64,000 nucleotides of DNA. It comes from Gryllotalpicola daejeonensis (GTDB taxonomy: Bacteria > Actinomycetota > Actinomycetes > Actinomycetales > Microbacteriaceae). Both the position numbers and the translations under genes were made by a program. Below are positions 53,283 to 62,193 of this stretch, one piece after another (position 1 is the stretch's first letter; each line of letters begins with the position of its first letter). The stretch covers positions 496,001 to 560,000 of the forward strand of contig NZ_BAABBV010000002.1 in NCBI RefSeq assembly GCF_039538145.1. Direction: 5' to 3'. The notes beneath the pieces are model-generated. The model was given only the letters and a program-made list of their open reading frames with translations. It ran no database searches and was not told the DNA's origin.

Positions 53283-55433
53283 GGACGTTTGAGCCTGGAT
53301 GGCCGTGATGGCGATCGTGTTCACGATGTCGTCGACGAGCGCTCCGCGCGACAGGTCGTTGACCGGCTTGTTGAGGCCCTGCAGCACCGGGCCGATCGCG
53401 ACGGCGCCGGACGAGCGCTGCACCGCCTTGTACGTGTTGTTCCCCGTATTCAGATCCGGGAATATGAACACGGTCGCGCGACCGGCGACCGGCGAGCCGG
53501 GCAGCTTCGCGGCGGCGACGACGGCATCGGCCGCTGCGTCGTATTGCAGCGGCCCCTCCACCAGCAGCTCAGGCGCCCGCTCGTGCACGAGCGCCGTCGC
53601 GGCGCGCACCTTCTCGACGTCGGCGCCCGACCCGGAATCCCCGGTCGAATACGACAGCATCGCCACGCGCGGCTCGATGCCGAACTGCGCGGCGGTCGCC
53701 GCCGACGAGATTGCGATGTCGGCGAGCTGCGTGTCGGTCGGGTCGGGAATCACGGCGCAGTCGCCATAGACCAGCACCCGATCCGACAGCGCCATCAGGA
53801 ACACCGACGACACCACCCCGACGCCGGGCTTCGTCTTGATGATCTCGAACGCCGGCCGGATCGTGTGCGCCGTCGTGTGCGCGGCGCCCGACACCATGCC
53901 GTCGGCGAGCCCGAGGTGCACCATCATCGTGCCGAAGTAGGAGACATCCGTCACGGTGTCCAAAGCCCGCTCGAGCGTCATGCCCTTCGCCTTGCGGATC
54001 TCGGCGTATTCGGCTCCGAACCGCTCGCGCAGCTCCGGGTCCGTCGGCGACAGCACGGCGGCGGCCGAGAGGTCGAGCCCCAGCGACGACGCCCGCCCCC
54101 GCACCGCCTGCTCGTCGCCGAGCAGGGTCAGCTGGGCGATGTCGCGTTCGAGCACGAGGGATGCCGCGCGAAGAATCCGATCGTCATCGCCCTCCGGCAG
54201 CACGATGTGCTTGCGCGCCGACCGGGCCCGCTCGAGCAGCCGGTATTCGAACATCAGCGGCGTGATCACCGGCGACGGCTCGACGTCGAGCGCGTCGAGC
54301 AGCGCGATGTGGTTGACGTTCCGGTCGAAGAGGGCGATCGCGCGCTCGGTCTTGCCGGGCGAATCCGCCCCCATGCGCGTGCGGGCGCTGTTGACGCGCA
54401 CCGTCGTCTCGAACGTGCCGTACGGAGTCGAGATGATCGGCAGCGCCGGGTTCATGCCGGTGATGAGCCGGGTGATCGGCTCGGACAGCGCGAAGCCGCC
54501 GTTCAGTACGATCGCCGAGACCGACGGGAAGGTGCCCGCCTGATAGGCCGCGAGCACGGCGAGCAGCGTCTCGGTGCGATCGCCGGGGACCACCACGACG
54601 GCGCCGTCGATGAGCCGGGTCAGCACGTTCTCCATCGACATGCCCGCAACGACCACCCCGAGCACCTCGCGGTCGAGCAGCGCGCGGTCGCCGAACTTCA
54701 GCTCGCCGTCGACCGCGTCGAGCACCGAACTGACGGTCGGGGCCACGAGCACCGGGTCCTCGGGCAGCACCCACACGGGCCGCTCGAGCGCGCCCGCCAC
54801 GTTCGCCGCGCCCCCCGAGGTCAGCGAGTTGACGGATGCCTGCACCTGCCGGTGGATCGCCGGGAGTGCCTCGGGGTCCGCGCGGTTGACGACGACGCCG
54901 AGCAGCGTGGCATGCTCGGCGCGCAGCTCGTCGATCGCGAGCGACGCCAGCTGGCGCACCTGCTCGACCGAGCGGCCGGGCGAGGAGCCGAGCTGACGAC
55001 GCAGGTCTCCCCCGTCATCCCCCGCGCGGCCGCTGACGACCAGCAGAACGGGTGCGCCGAGGTTCGCCGCGATGCGGGCGTTGAACGAGAGCTCGGTCGG
55101 CGCCCCGACGTCGGTGTAGTCGCTGCCGACGATGACGACGGCGTCGCACTGACCCGAGATGCGCTGGAAGCGCTCGATGATGCGAGAGAGCGCCGCGTCG
55201 GCATCCGTATGCACCTCGTCATACGTGACCCCGACGGCATCTTCATACGACAGGCCGGCCGTCTGATTCGCGAGCAGCCACTCGAGGATGTAGTCGCGCT
55301 GCGCGGTGCTGCGGGCGATGGGGCGGAAGACTCCGACGCGGCCCACCTGGCGCGAGAGCGTGCGCAGCACACCGAGGGCGATCGTGGACTTCCCCGTCTG
55401 CCCCTCGGCGGAGGTGACGTAGACCTGCTTCAC
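53274..55433 (-). CDS. pta: phosphate acetyltransferase, long form
   Basis: 719 residues. BioD-like N-terminal P-loop domain (VTSAEGQTGKSTIALGVLRT), DRTGG-type regulatory middle (VVPGDRTETLLAVLAAYQ), and catalytic C-terminal domain (HIVLPEGDDDRILRAASLVL, SYFGTMMVHLGLADGMVSGA, MLSYSTGDSGSGADVEKV, RSSGAVAIGPVLQGLNKPVN). Converts acetyl phosphate and CoA to acetyl-CoA. The C-terminal QTSDR and the stop come partly from a dispersed repeat. Lies between xfp and ackA. Confidence 0.96.
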   Translation of the reverse strand: MKQVYVTSAEGQTGKSTIALGVLRTLSRQVGRVGVFRPIARSTAQRDYILEWLLANQTAGLSYEDAVGVTYDEVHTDADAALSRIIERFQRISGQCDAVVIVGSDYTDVGAPTELSFNARIAANLGAPVLLVVSGRAGDDGGDLRRQLGSSPGRSVEQVRQLASLAIDELRAEHATLLGVVVNRADPEALPAIHRQVQASVNSLTSGGAANVAGALERPVWVLPEDPVLVAPTVSSVLDAVDGELKFGDRALLDREVLGVVVAGMSMENVLTRLIDGAVVVVPGDRTETLLAVLAAYQAGTFPSVSAIVLNGGFALSEPITRLITGMNPALPIISTPYGTFETTVRVNSARTRMGADSPGKTERAIALFDRNVNHIALLDALDVEPSPVITPLMFEYRLLERARSARKHIVLPEGDDDRILRAASLVLERDIAQLTLLGDEQAVRGRASSLGLDLSAAAVLSPTDPELRERFGAEYAEIRKAKGMTLERALDTVTDVSYFGTMMVHLGLADGMVSGAAHTTAHTIRPAFEIIKTKPGVGVVSSVFLMALSDRVLVYGDCAVIPDPTDTQLADIAISSAATAAQFGIEPRVAMLSYSTGDSGSGADVEKVRAATALVHERAPELLVEGPLQYDAAADAVVAAAKLPGSPVAGRATVFIFPDLNTGNNTYKAVQRSSGAVAIGPVLQGLNKPVNDLSRGALVDDIVNTIAITAIQAQTSDR

Positions 55434-55484
55434 GTCTTCGACGCTAGCGACAGTTGCTTAGGGCCGCGCTCAGTTCGCGCCCGC

Positions 55485-57941
55485 TCAGTCGTTGTCGCCG
55501 CCGGTGTCGTTGATGTTCGCCTTCGCGCCGCCCTTCCAGGCCCACTTCGCGACCTCGGGAATGTCCTCGCCGTTCTCATAGGCGTAGAGGCGCGCGTTGA
55601 GGCGGGCGTCCACCATCTCCTGGCGCAGGCTCGCGTAGCGCTGCGCGAGCCCCGGCACCCGGTCGATCGCGTCGATGACGAGGTGATAGCGGTCGAGATC
55701 GTTGCGCATGACCATGTCGAACGGCGTGGTCGTCGTGCCCTCTTCCTTGTAGCCGCGCACGTGCAGGTGCAGGTGGCCGTTGCGGCGGTAGGTGAGGCGG
55801 TGGATGAGCCACGGGTAGCCGTGGTACGCGAAGATCACCGGCTTGTCTGCGGTGAAGATGGCGTCGTAGTCGCGGTCGCTGAGGCCGTGGGGGTGCTCGT
55901 CCTCCGGCTGCAGCTTCATCAGGTCGACGACATTCACGACGCGGATCTTGAGCTCGGGAATCCGGTCCTGCAGGATCTCGGACGCCGCGAGCACCTCGAG
56001 GGTCGGGATGTCGCCGGCTGCGGCCAGCACCACGTCGGGCAGCTCGCCCGGAACCTCGGAGCCGGCCCAGTCGAAGATGCCGAGGCCACGCGTCATGTGG
56101 CGCACCGCCTCGTCCACGGTCAGCAGGTTCGGCTGCGGCTGCTTGCCGGCCACGACCACGTTCACGTAGTCGACCGAGCGCAGGCAGTGGTCATAGGTGG
56201 ACAGCAGCGTGTTCGCGTCGAATGGCAGATAGACGCGCACGACGTCGGCCGACTTGTTGACGACGTGGTCGATGAAGCCCGGGTCCTGGTGCGAGAAGCC
56301 GTTGTGGTCCTGTCGCCAGACGTGGCTCGACAGCAGATAGTTCAGGCTCGAGATCGAGCGGCGCCACGGGATGTGCCGCGTCACCTTCAGCCACTTCGCG
56401 TGCTGATTGAACATCGAGTCGATGATGTGGATGAACGCCTCGTAGCTGGTGAACAGGCCGTGGCGCCCGGTGAGCAGGTAGCCCTCGAGCCACCCCTCGC
56501 ACTGGTGCTCGGAGAGCACCTCCATGACCCGCCCCACGCGCGCGAGGTTGGTGTCGCCCTCGCGGATCTCGCCGGCGAATTGCTTGGCCGTTGCGTCATA
56601 GACCGGCGGAGCGAGGCGATTGGATGCCGTCTCGTCGGGCCCGAAGATGCGGAAGTTCGTCGGGTTGTCCTCGATCACGGTTGCGAGCCACTGGCCGAGC
56701 ACACGGGTCGCCTCGCTGCTCGAGCCACCGGGCCGCGGCACGTCGACACCGAACTCACGCCAGTCGCGCAGCTTCAGCTCGGTGCGCACGAGACCGCCGT
56801 TGGCGATGGGGTTCGCGCTCATGCGCCGGTCGCCCTTCGGGGCGATCGCCACCGCGTCCGGCACCGGCGCCCCGTTCTCGTCGAACAGCTCGTCGGGCTT
56901 GTACGACTTGAGCCACGCCTCGAGCAGCTCGGTGTGCTCCTTCGTGTCGCGGGCGTTGGCGAGCGGCACCTGGTGCGCGCGATAGGTGTTCTCGACCTGC
57001 AGGCCGTCGATCACCGGCGGGCAGGTCCACCCTTTGGGCGTGCGCAGGATGATCATCGGCCACTTGGCGCGCCCCTCGAGCTCGCCCGCGGCGGCCTTCG
57101 CCTTGATGTCGGCGATCTGGTTCAGCGCCTGGTCGAGCACTGCGGCGTAGCGCTTGTGCACCTCGATGGGGTCTTCGCCGTCGAATCCGCCCTCGACCAG
57201 GTACGGGGTGTGACCGTAGCCGCGCATCAGGTCGAGCAGCTCGTCCTGAGGAATCCGGTCGAGCACGGTCGGGTTCGCGATCTTGTAGCCGTTCAGGTGC
57301 AGGATCGGCAGCACGACGCCGTCTTGCACCGGGTCGAGGAACTTGTTGGAGTGCCAGCTCGTGGCCAGCGGGCCGGTCTCGGCCTCGCCGTCGCCGACGA
57401 CCGCCATGACCAGCAGGTCGGGGTTGTCGAACGCGGCGCCATAGGCGTGGCTCAAGGCATACCCGAGCTCCCCGCCCTCGTGGATGGAGCCGGGCGTCTC
57501 AGGCGCCACGTGGCTCGGGATTCCGCCCGGGAACGAGAACTGCTTGAAGAGGCGCTTGAGGCCCGCTTCGTCCTGCTCGATGTCGTGGTAGATCTCGGAG
57601 TAGGTGCCGTCGAGGTAGGCGCTCGCGACGAGGCCGGGGCCGCCGTGGCCGGGGCCGATGATGTAGATCGTGTTGAGGTCGCGCTCTTGAATCGCGCGGT
57701 TCATGTGCGCGTACATGAAGTTGAGGCCCGGGGTCGTGCCCCAGTGGCCCAGCAGTCGCGGCTTGATGTCGTCGACCTCGAGCGGCTTGCGCAGCAGCGG
57801 GTTGTCGAGCAGATAGATCTGGCCGACGCTCAGATAGTTCGCCGCCCGCCAGTAGGTGTCGATCAGGCGGATCGTCTCGTCGGAGACCGGAGTCTCATCG
57901 CGGCGCTTCCAGGCTTCTGCGGTCGTTACGTCAGTCGACAT
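55485..57941 (-). CDS. xfp: phosphoketolase (xylulose-5-P/fructose-6-P)
   Basis: 818 residues from ATG 57941 with GGGGAGGG before it. TPP-dependent enzyme that splits xylulose-5-phosphate or fructose-6-phosphate with phosphate to acetyl phosphate. IGPGHGGPGLVASAYLDGTY, FPGGIPSHVAPETPGSIHEG, GDGEAETGPLATSWHSNKFL, RRSISSLNYLLSSHVWRQDH, HQDPGFIDHVV, AYHGYPWLIHRLTYRR. The product feeds pta and ackA just downstream. Full family length. Confidence 0.96.
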   Translation of the reverse strand: MSTDVTTAEAWKRRDETPVSDETIRLIDTYWRAANYLSVGQIYLLDNPLLRKPLEVDDIKPRLLGHWGTTPGLNFMYAHMNRAIQERDLNTIYIIGPGHGGPGLVASAYLDGTYSEIYHDIEQDEAGLKRLFKQFSFPGGIPSHVAPETPGSIHEGGELGYALSHAYGAAFDNPDLLVMAVVGDGEAETGPLATSWHSNKFLDPVQDGVVLPILHLNGYKIANPTVLDRIPQDELLDLMRGYGHTPYLVEGGFDGEDPIEVHKRYAAVLDQALNQIADIKAKAAAGELEGRAKWPMIILRTPKGWTCPPVIDGLQVENTYRAHQVPLANARDTKEHTELLEAWLKSYKPDELFDENGAPVPDAVAIAPKGDRRMSANPIANGGLVRTELKLRDWREFGVDVPRPGGSSSEATRVLGQWLATVIEDNPTNFRIFGPDETASNRLAPPVYDATAKQFAGEIREGDTNLARVGRVMEVLSEHQCEGWLEGYLLTGRHGLFTSYEAFIHIIDSMFNQHAKWLKVTRHIPWRRSISSLNYLLSSHVWRQDHNGFSHQDPGFIDHVVNKSADVVRVYLPFDANTLLSTYDHCLRSVDYVNVVVAGKQPQPNLLTVDEAVRHMTRGLGIFDWAGSEVPGELPDVVLAAAGDIPTLEVLAASEILQDRIPELKIRVVNVVDLMKLQPEDEHPHGLSDRDYDAIFTADKPVIFAYHGYPWLIHRLTYRRNGHLHLHVRGYKEEGTTTTPFDMVMRNDLDRYHLVIDAIDRVPGLAQRYASLRQEMVDARLNARLYAYENGEDIPEVAKWAWKGGAKANINDTGGDND

Positions 57942-58035
57942 CGGCTGCCCTCCCCATGCGGAAATTCCGTCAAATGGCGGTTCTATCGCCAGCCTAGGGA
58001 GGCGCGGTTCCGCGGCGCTAGGGCTTTTCGTCGAC

Positions 58036-58082
58036 GATCGTTGAGGAGCACGCGGAGCCTGCGGAGCGCGCGTCTCGAAACG
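58036..58082 (+). repeat. 47-bp dispersed repeat, copy 4
   Basis: One base differs from copy 5 in the GCCTGC/GCTTGC position. Lies between xfp and the SRP RNA. Confidence 0.85.
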
Positions 58083-58098
58083 CTGGCCCGTGCAACGA

Positions 58099-58192
58099 AA
58101 AGACCCCCCGCGCACCCGCCAGAGCCCGGTTACCCTTGCTGCGTTTCCGCCCTGGGGGAGTTGGCCTGGATGGCGCCACGCGGGGAGCCGGC
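58099..58192 (-). ncRNA. ffs: signal recognition particle RNA, small bacterial type
   Basis: On the minus strand the apical domain reads CCAGGCCAACTCCCC, AGGGCGGAAACGCAGCAAGG, GTAACCGGGCTCTGGCGG. The GGAA-type tetraloop side and the asymmetric AGCA loop bind Ffh. The closing stem CCCCGCG / CGCGGGG pairs the ends, and a T-run (TCTTTT) follows the 3' end. The ends are set to within a few bases. Confidence 0.85.
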
Positions 58193-58282
58193 TTCCATTG
58201 TACGGGAGGTGTTTGAGGACGATGTACGGATGCCTGTGCCGGCGCACTCTCCGTCGGCAAGACATCCGGTCACACCGCTCAC

Positions 58283-58329
58283 GATCGTTGAGGAGCACGC
58301 GGAGCTTGCGGAGCGCGCGTCTCGAAACG
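58283..58329 (+). repeat. 47-bp dispersed repeat, copy 5
   Basis: Followed after 9 bp by copy 6; both lie between the SRP RNA and tRNA-Ser. Confidence 0.85.
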
Positions 58330-58338
58330 CGACCCAAC

Positions 58339-58385
58339 GATCGTTGGGGAGCACGCGGAGCTTGCGGAGCGCGCGTCTCGAAACG
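58339..58385 (+). repeat. 47-bp dispersed repeat, copy 6
   Basis: Identical to copy 5 except GATCGTTGGGG in place of GATCGTTGAGG. Confidence 0.85.
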
Positions 58386-58414
58386 CGGCGACCGGTCCCC
58401 CAGCTTCCGTCCGG

Positions 58415-58420
58415 TAGACT
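58415..58420 (+). promoter_or_regulatory. possible -10 box of tRNA-Ser
   Basis: TAGACT 28 bp before the tRNA, matching the box before tRNA-Pro. No clear -35 element. Confidence 0.3.
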
Positions 58421-58448
58421 TCTCAAGTTGCGCCGCGGCGCAGCGCCT

Positions 58449-58536
58449 GGAGGATTCGCCTAGTGGCCTATGGCGCACGCTTGGAAAGCGTGTTGGGTGA
58501 AAGCCCTCGGGGGTTCGAATCCCCCATCCTCCGCCA
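58449..58536 (+). tRNA. tRNA-Ser (anticodon GGA)
   Basis: Acceptor GGAGGAT / ATCCTCC, anticodon stem CACGC / GCGTG with loop TTGGAAA (anticodon GGA), long variable arm typical of class II tRNAs, T arm GGGGG-TTCGAAT-CCCCC. The 3' CCA is encoded (58534-58536). Confidence 0.96.
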
Positions 58537-58637
58537 AAGAGTTGCATGACGCAACGCTCTCGATTCCGCCACGCCCCAGCTGCTCTCCCTTGCTCTGGGG
58601 GACGCTTCGAGCCGGCGCCTTCATTAGCGTCATTCAC

Positions 58638-59768
58638 GTGGGGGACGAGACAGCCGGCGAGCATACGGATGCCCAACGTGTCGACTTTGCAGGCATCAGC
58701 GCGCTCTCATCTCGCGCACCGGGTTACGCAGTCGCACTGAAATGCCTTGAAGTGCAGGCCGACGCCGAAAGACTCGATCCCACGCTGAGCACCGGAGATC
58801 AGGTGCGCCTTCATCCGGACGCGTGGTCCTGGTACCAGGGGGCGCTCGGTGAGATCCACGTCGGCAAGTGGCTGGCCACGCTCGGGCCAGGCTGGTTCGT
58901 ACGGCACTCCGTTCCCATCGGTTCCGGCACCAAAGATGTCGATCATCTCGTAATCGGCCCTGGCGGCGTCTTCGCCATCAACACCAAGCACCACGCAGGC
59001 GCTTCGGTGTGGGTGGGCGACTATGTGCTCCGCGTGAACGGCGGCAACACCTCGCACCTGAAGGCTGGTCGCGGCGACGCAGCTGACGTCTCTCGCCGAC
59101 TCTCCGCCGTGGTCGGCTTTCCGGTACCTGTGACACCGGTGATCGCCGTGGTGAACGCGTCGTCAATCAGCGACCGGCGGCCAGGGCACAATCGCCCCGT
59201 GCAGGTTGTCGACGCATCGCGCATTGTCGCCTGGATTCGATCTCAGCCGGCGCACCTGAGCCCTGCCAAGATCGAGCTCGTCAAGCTCGCGGCGGAAGAA
59301 CCCGGGACGTGGCATGTCGACCCGCACGCCGCCGACACGTTCCGCGTGATGCAGCGGTTCGAACGACTGGTCGACCGTGTCTCCACGGCGAGCGCCGAGA
59401 GAGCTCGGCCGCGGACCGCCGGTGCCGCTGGGCGCGCGGCCCGCTTGCCGAGGCCCACCCGTGCGAGCAGACCGCACCTTTCGCGGCCTCGGCGGCCGGC
59501 ATCCACATCGCGAAGCGCGCGGAAGGGTGCCACTGCTGAGAAGAACGTCGCTCAGATCTGGCTGCTCGGCGCCCTCTTTTTCGGTGCGGTCATTTATGGC
59601 ACACACGCAGCGGACCGGTGTTCGGCGGCATCCGCAGCGACGCACACCGGGGTCGAGTGCGCTGTCGTAGAGGCGCTCATCCCCCTGTATCCCGTGGGCT
59701 GGTGGATTGCGGGTGGCACGCTACTACTCGCGTTGATTGCGACCGTCGTCTACGCTCGTCGGCCCTGA
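58638..59768 (+). CDS. NERD-domain membrane protein
   Basis: 376 residues from GTG 58638; the start is uncertain because no ribosome site is seen, and the open frame runs back into the tRNA. NERD (nuclease-related) domain about 64-135: YQGALGEIHVGKWLATLGPG, KDVDHLVIGPGGVFAINTKH, GDYVLRVNGG. Glu, Asp and Lys at about 72, 102 and 117 fit the PD-(D/E)XK-like core. An Arg/Pro-rich linker leads to two C-terminal membrane helices (IWLLGALFFGAVIYG; WWIAGGTLLLALIATVV). Its end overlaps the converging helicase gene by 45 bp. Confidence 0.8.
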   Translation: MGDETAGEHTDAQRVDFAGISALSSRAPGYAVALKCLEVQADAERLDPTLSTGDQVRLHPDAWSWYQGALGEIHVGKWLATLGPGWFVRHSVPIGSGTKDVDHLVIGPGGVFAINTKHHAGASVWVGDYVLRVNGGNTSHLKAGRGDAADVSRRLSAVVGFPVPVTPVIAVVNASSISDRRPGHNRPVQVVDASRIVAWIRSQPAHLSPAKIELVKLAAEEPGTWHVDPHAADTFRVMQRFERLVDRVSTASAERARPRTAGAAGRAARLPRPTRASRPHLSRPRRPASTSRSARKGATAEKNVAQIWLLGALFFGAVIYGTHAADRCSAASAATHTGVECAVVEALIPLYPVGWWIAGGTLLLALIATVVYARRP

Positions 59769-61529
59769 GAAGGACGGCGTCCAAGTCCGCCGTCGGGCGC
59801 CGAGCGCGCCGCGAAGCCGCTCGCGCAACATCCCGTCCGCGACGTACACATACGTCCCACGAATCCCGCGCGTCAGCAGCACCGCATAGATGTTGCGGAC
59901 GAAGGCGAGCACCTCGTCGTCGGTGTACGTGTGGCCAGTGAATCCGTTGCTCTCCACACCCTTCTTGTCGAAGTAGTGCGCGCGATCGAAAACGATGCGG
60001 CCTGAGGCCTCATCGAGCCGCAGATCCGGCCCGATGATCACCCCCGCATAGTTCAGGTCGTAGCCCTGCACCGTGTGGATCGACCCCACCTCGTCGACCG
60101 AACCGGGAGAGTTGATCCAGTCTTTATCCGTCCGGTTCCATTGCAGCCGGCATCCGTCGAGCTCGATATCGAACGCGTTGCGGTCCTTCTTGCTCTTCCA
60201 CTCCCACGCGTAACCGGCCACGAGCCGCGACAGGCCGACCTCCGCATCGCGCGCGCGGATCTCGGCGTGCATCTCGGCGAGGCTGTCGAACATCCGCAGG
60301 TCGTATCCCTCGAAGCGCTGCGGCGCGGGCGGGTCATCGCTCAGCACGCGCCGCACATAGTCGACGTAATCGAGACCATGCGCGCCCGCTTTCGCGCGCA
60401 CGCGCATCTGTGAGGCGAGCGGATGCCAGCGCTCGCCGGCCTTCGCGTCGCTGATCAGCTCGCGCTGAACCTCAGCGGGCAGATCGGCCGGGCGCACGCT
60501 CTGCGCCGAGTCGATGAGGAACAGCTGGTGCGTGCTCTGGGCGCGGATCCAGTCGAGCTGGCTGCGGTTCGCGCCGTCGGGCCCGAAGAGCCGCTCGTTG
60601 ATCGCGGCGAATTTCTGGTTCTGCATGCCCGAGGGCTGGTTGGCGCGCTGGCTCAGGCGGTGGGTCTCGTCGACGATGAGCAGGTCCCACTTCGCGCCGG
60701 TATTCGCGCCGACGTCGAACGGCGTGAGCACCATCTTCGGGTCGAGCGCCGGCACGTGCCGGAAGACGTTGCGCACCGACGCGCGCAGCGACTGCTGCGG
60801 AATGACGAGCCCGACCTTGAAGTCGCGCAGCAGCTCGCGGTTCTGCTCGGTGAACAGGTCGGAGAAGACGGAGTCTGCGTCGATGAGATCGTCGGGGTCG
60901 CTCGTGGCGATGTCCTGCAGAAGCTTCAGCAGGTAGACGCCGACGATCGTCTTGCCCGTGCCCGGGTCGCCCTGGATCACGGCGGTGCTGCCGACGCCGG
61001 CGACGAGGTCGTGGAAGAGCTTCTCCAGGATCGCCTCGACCGCGACCGCCTGGCCCGTGTTGAGCTGCTTGAACGGCGAGAGCTTGAAGAGGTCGCTGTT
61101 CTCGATCTCGGGGATCGACCGCTCGAACAGCTTCTCGTCGCGTAACCGCTCGAAGATCGCATTGAACGCTGCGCGGTAGTCGGCGCGCTCGTAGTAGTCC
61201 GAATCGATCATGCGGTCGTTGTAGTTGAGGACCTCATACTTTCCCTCACCGGCGAACAGCGAGGTCAGGTACGCCTCGAGATCGAGGCAGACCGACTTGT
61301 TGAAGGTCTCGTCGAGGATGACGCGCGCGACTTCAAGCGATTTCTTCGCGGGGGATGTCAGATGCTGGCGCATCCTCGCGACGAAGTTGCGCGACTCCCC
61401 CACATAGACCTGACGCGTGCCATTGAGCACGTACACGACCGGCCAGTTCGTGAAGCGTCCGCCGAGCGCTTCACGCACCTTGAGCTCGGCCGGGGACATC
61501 ACCAGCCGCTCGACCTCAAAGCTGGTCAT
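59724..61529 (-). CDS. GIY-YIG nuclease fused to DUF2075-type helicase
   Basis: 601 residues. N-terminal GIY-YIG domain: PVVYVLNGTRQVYVGESRNF, Arg in RMRQHL and catalytic Glu in CLDLEAYLTSLF (about 85). A superfamily 1-like ATPase follows: Walker A QGDPGTGKTIVGVYLLK (about 186-202), Walker B LLIVDETHRLS (about 283), motif V-like GSIHTVQGYDLNYAGVIIGP (about 482-501) and VI-like YAVLLTRGIRGTYVYV (about 548-563). Start ATG 61529 lies 13 bp inside the upstream MazG-like gene, so the two are coupled. The layout suggests a nucleic-acid-cutting motor, often of defence or repair type. Confidence 0.88.
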   Translation of the reverse strand: MTSFEVERLVMSPAELKVREALGGRFTNWPVVYVLNGTRQVYVGESRNFVARMRQHLTSPAKKSLEVARVILDETFNKSVCLDLEAYLTSLFAGEGKYEVLNYNDRMIDSDYYERADYRAAFNAIFERLRDEKLFERSIPEIENSDLFKLSPFKQLNTGQAVAVEAILEKLFHDLVAGVGSTAVIQGDPGTGKTIVGVYLLKLLQDIATSDPDDLIDADSVFSDLFTEQNRELLRDFKVGLVIPQQSLRASVRNVFRHVPALDPKMVLTPFDVGANTGAKWDLLIVDETHRLSQRANQPSGMQNQKFAAINERLFGPDGANRSQLDWIRAQSTHQLFLIDSAQSVRPADLPAEVQRELISDAKAGERWHPLASQMRVRAKAGAHGLDYVDYVRRVLSDDPPAPQRFEGYDLRMFDSLAEMHAEIRARDAEVGLSRLVAGYAWEWKSKKDRNAFDIELDGCRLQWNRTDKDWINSPGSVDEVGSIHTVQGYDLNYAGVIIGPDLRLDEASGRIVFDRAHYFDKKGVESNGFTGHTYTDDEVLAFVRNIYAVLLTRGIRGTYVYVADGMLRERLRGALGARRRTWTPSFSGPTSVDDGRNQRE

Positions 61530-61836
61530 ACTTCGCGCTCGTGCCGCGGGATTTCTCGACCGGGTACTTTGCCTTCGTGGTGGCGAGCTTGTCGAGAACG
61601 ATCTGGTCGGCGTCGACGCCGAGCTTGTCGGCGAGCAGATAGCAGTAGGTGAGGACGTCGGCGAGTTCTTCGGCGACGCGCTCTGCGTTGAAGTCGGGGC
61701 CCCACTGGAAGCACTCGAGGAGTTCGCCGGCCTCGATCGACACACTCTTCGCGAGGTTCTCGGGCGAGTGGAACTGAGCCCAGTCGCGCTCGGCGACGAA
61801 CTCTCGCAGTGCGTGCAGAACAGCGTCGTTGGTCAC
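61516..61836 (-). CDS. MazG-like nucleotide pyrophosphohydrolase
   Basis: 106 residues, start GTG 61836. All-alpha NTP-PPase fold: FHSPENLAKSVSIEAGELLE (E-x-x-E site) and AEELADVLTYCYLLADKLGV (E-x-x-D site), as in RS21-C6/iMazG proteins that hydrolyse (d)NTPs to (d)NMP and pyrophosphate with Mg. Its last codons overlap the helicase start. Such enzymes clean modified nucleotides or deplete dNTPs; which applies here is unknown. Confidence 0.88.
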   Translation of the reverse strand: MTNDAVLHALREFVAERDWAQFHSPENLAKSVSIEAGELLECFQWGPDFNAERVAEELADVLTYCYLLADKLGVDADQIVLDKLATTKAKYPVEKSRGTSAKYDQL

Positions 61837-62100
61837 GTGGTCAAGCTAACAGCGTTCCCAAGACTCAGCGGCAGGAGCGAAACGCATACGCATCTGTGCA
61901 CGCTGAGCACCTGTACCCCAGTTCGAGAGGCAACGGGGCATTTGGTCGTTTAGCCGAGTCGGAGGTACCCGGTATGCCGTTGACCATCCCGGATGGAAGT
62001 CCGTCAGTTCGTTAGTGACGAGTCTCCCTGATCTACGTCGCGCTCGTGCGCGGGAAGTATCGGCCTGTCGTTCTGGGCGCGACCGTCCCCACCGAAATTT

Positions 62101-62178
62101 GACCCATACTGGGGTCTCTCTGCCGGGCCCGGCCCGTATTTACTGGCAGTTGGCGCATCGACGCCGTCCAATTGCCAG
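62101..62178 (+). promoter_or_regulatory. two dyads upstream of an unknown operon
   Basis: GACCCATACTGGGGTC (62101-62116), and CTGGCAGTTGG / CCAATTGCCAG (62143-62153 and 62168-62178, one G-U). The second ends 15 bp before the GTG at 62194, so it may be an operator or a 5' UTR hairpin. The remaining gap (61837-62100) shows nothing recognisable. Confidence 0.4.
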
Positions 62179-62193
62179 CAGTCGGGAGCACGA

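Noticed and set aside
53229..58463. Very long plus-strand open frame opposite ackA, pta and xfp
   Set aside because: It is the shadow of three well-recognised minus-strand enzymes in GC-rich DNA. Its Arg/Asp/Val/His-rich translation has no family motif.
57942..58676. N-terminal extension of xfp through the repeats and SRP RNA
   Set aside because: The xfp start at 57941 has a good ribosome site; the extension translates RNA gene and repeats.
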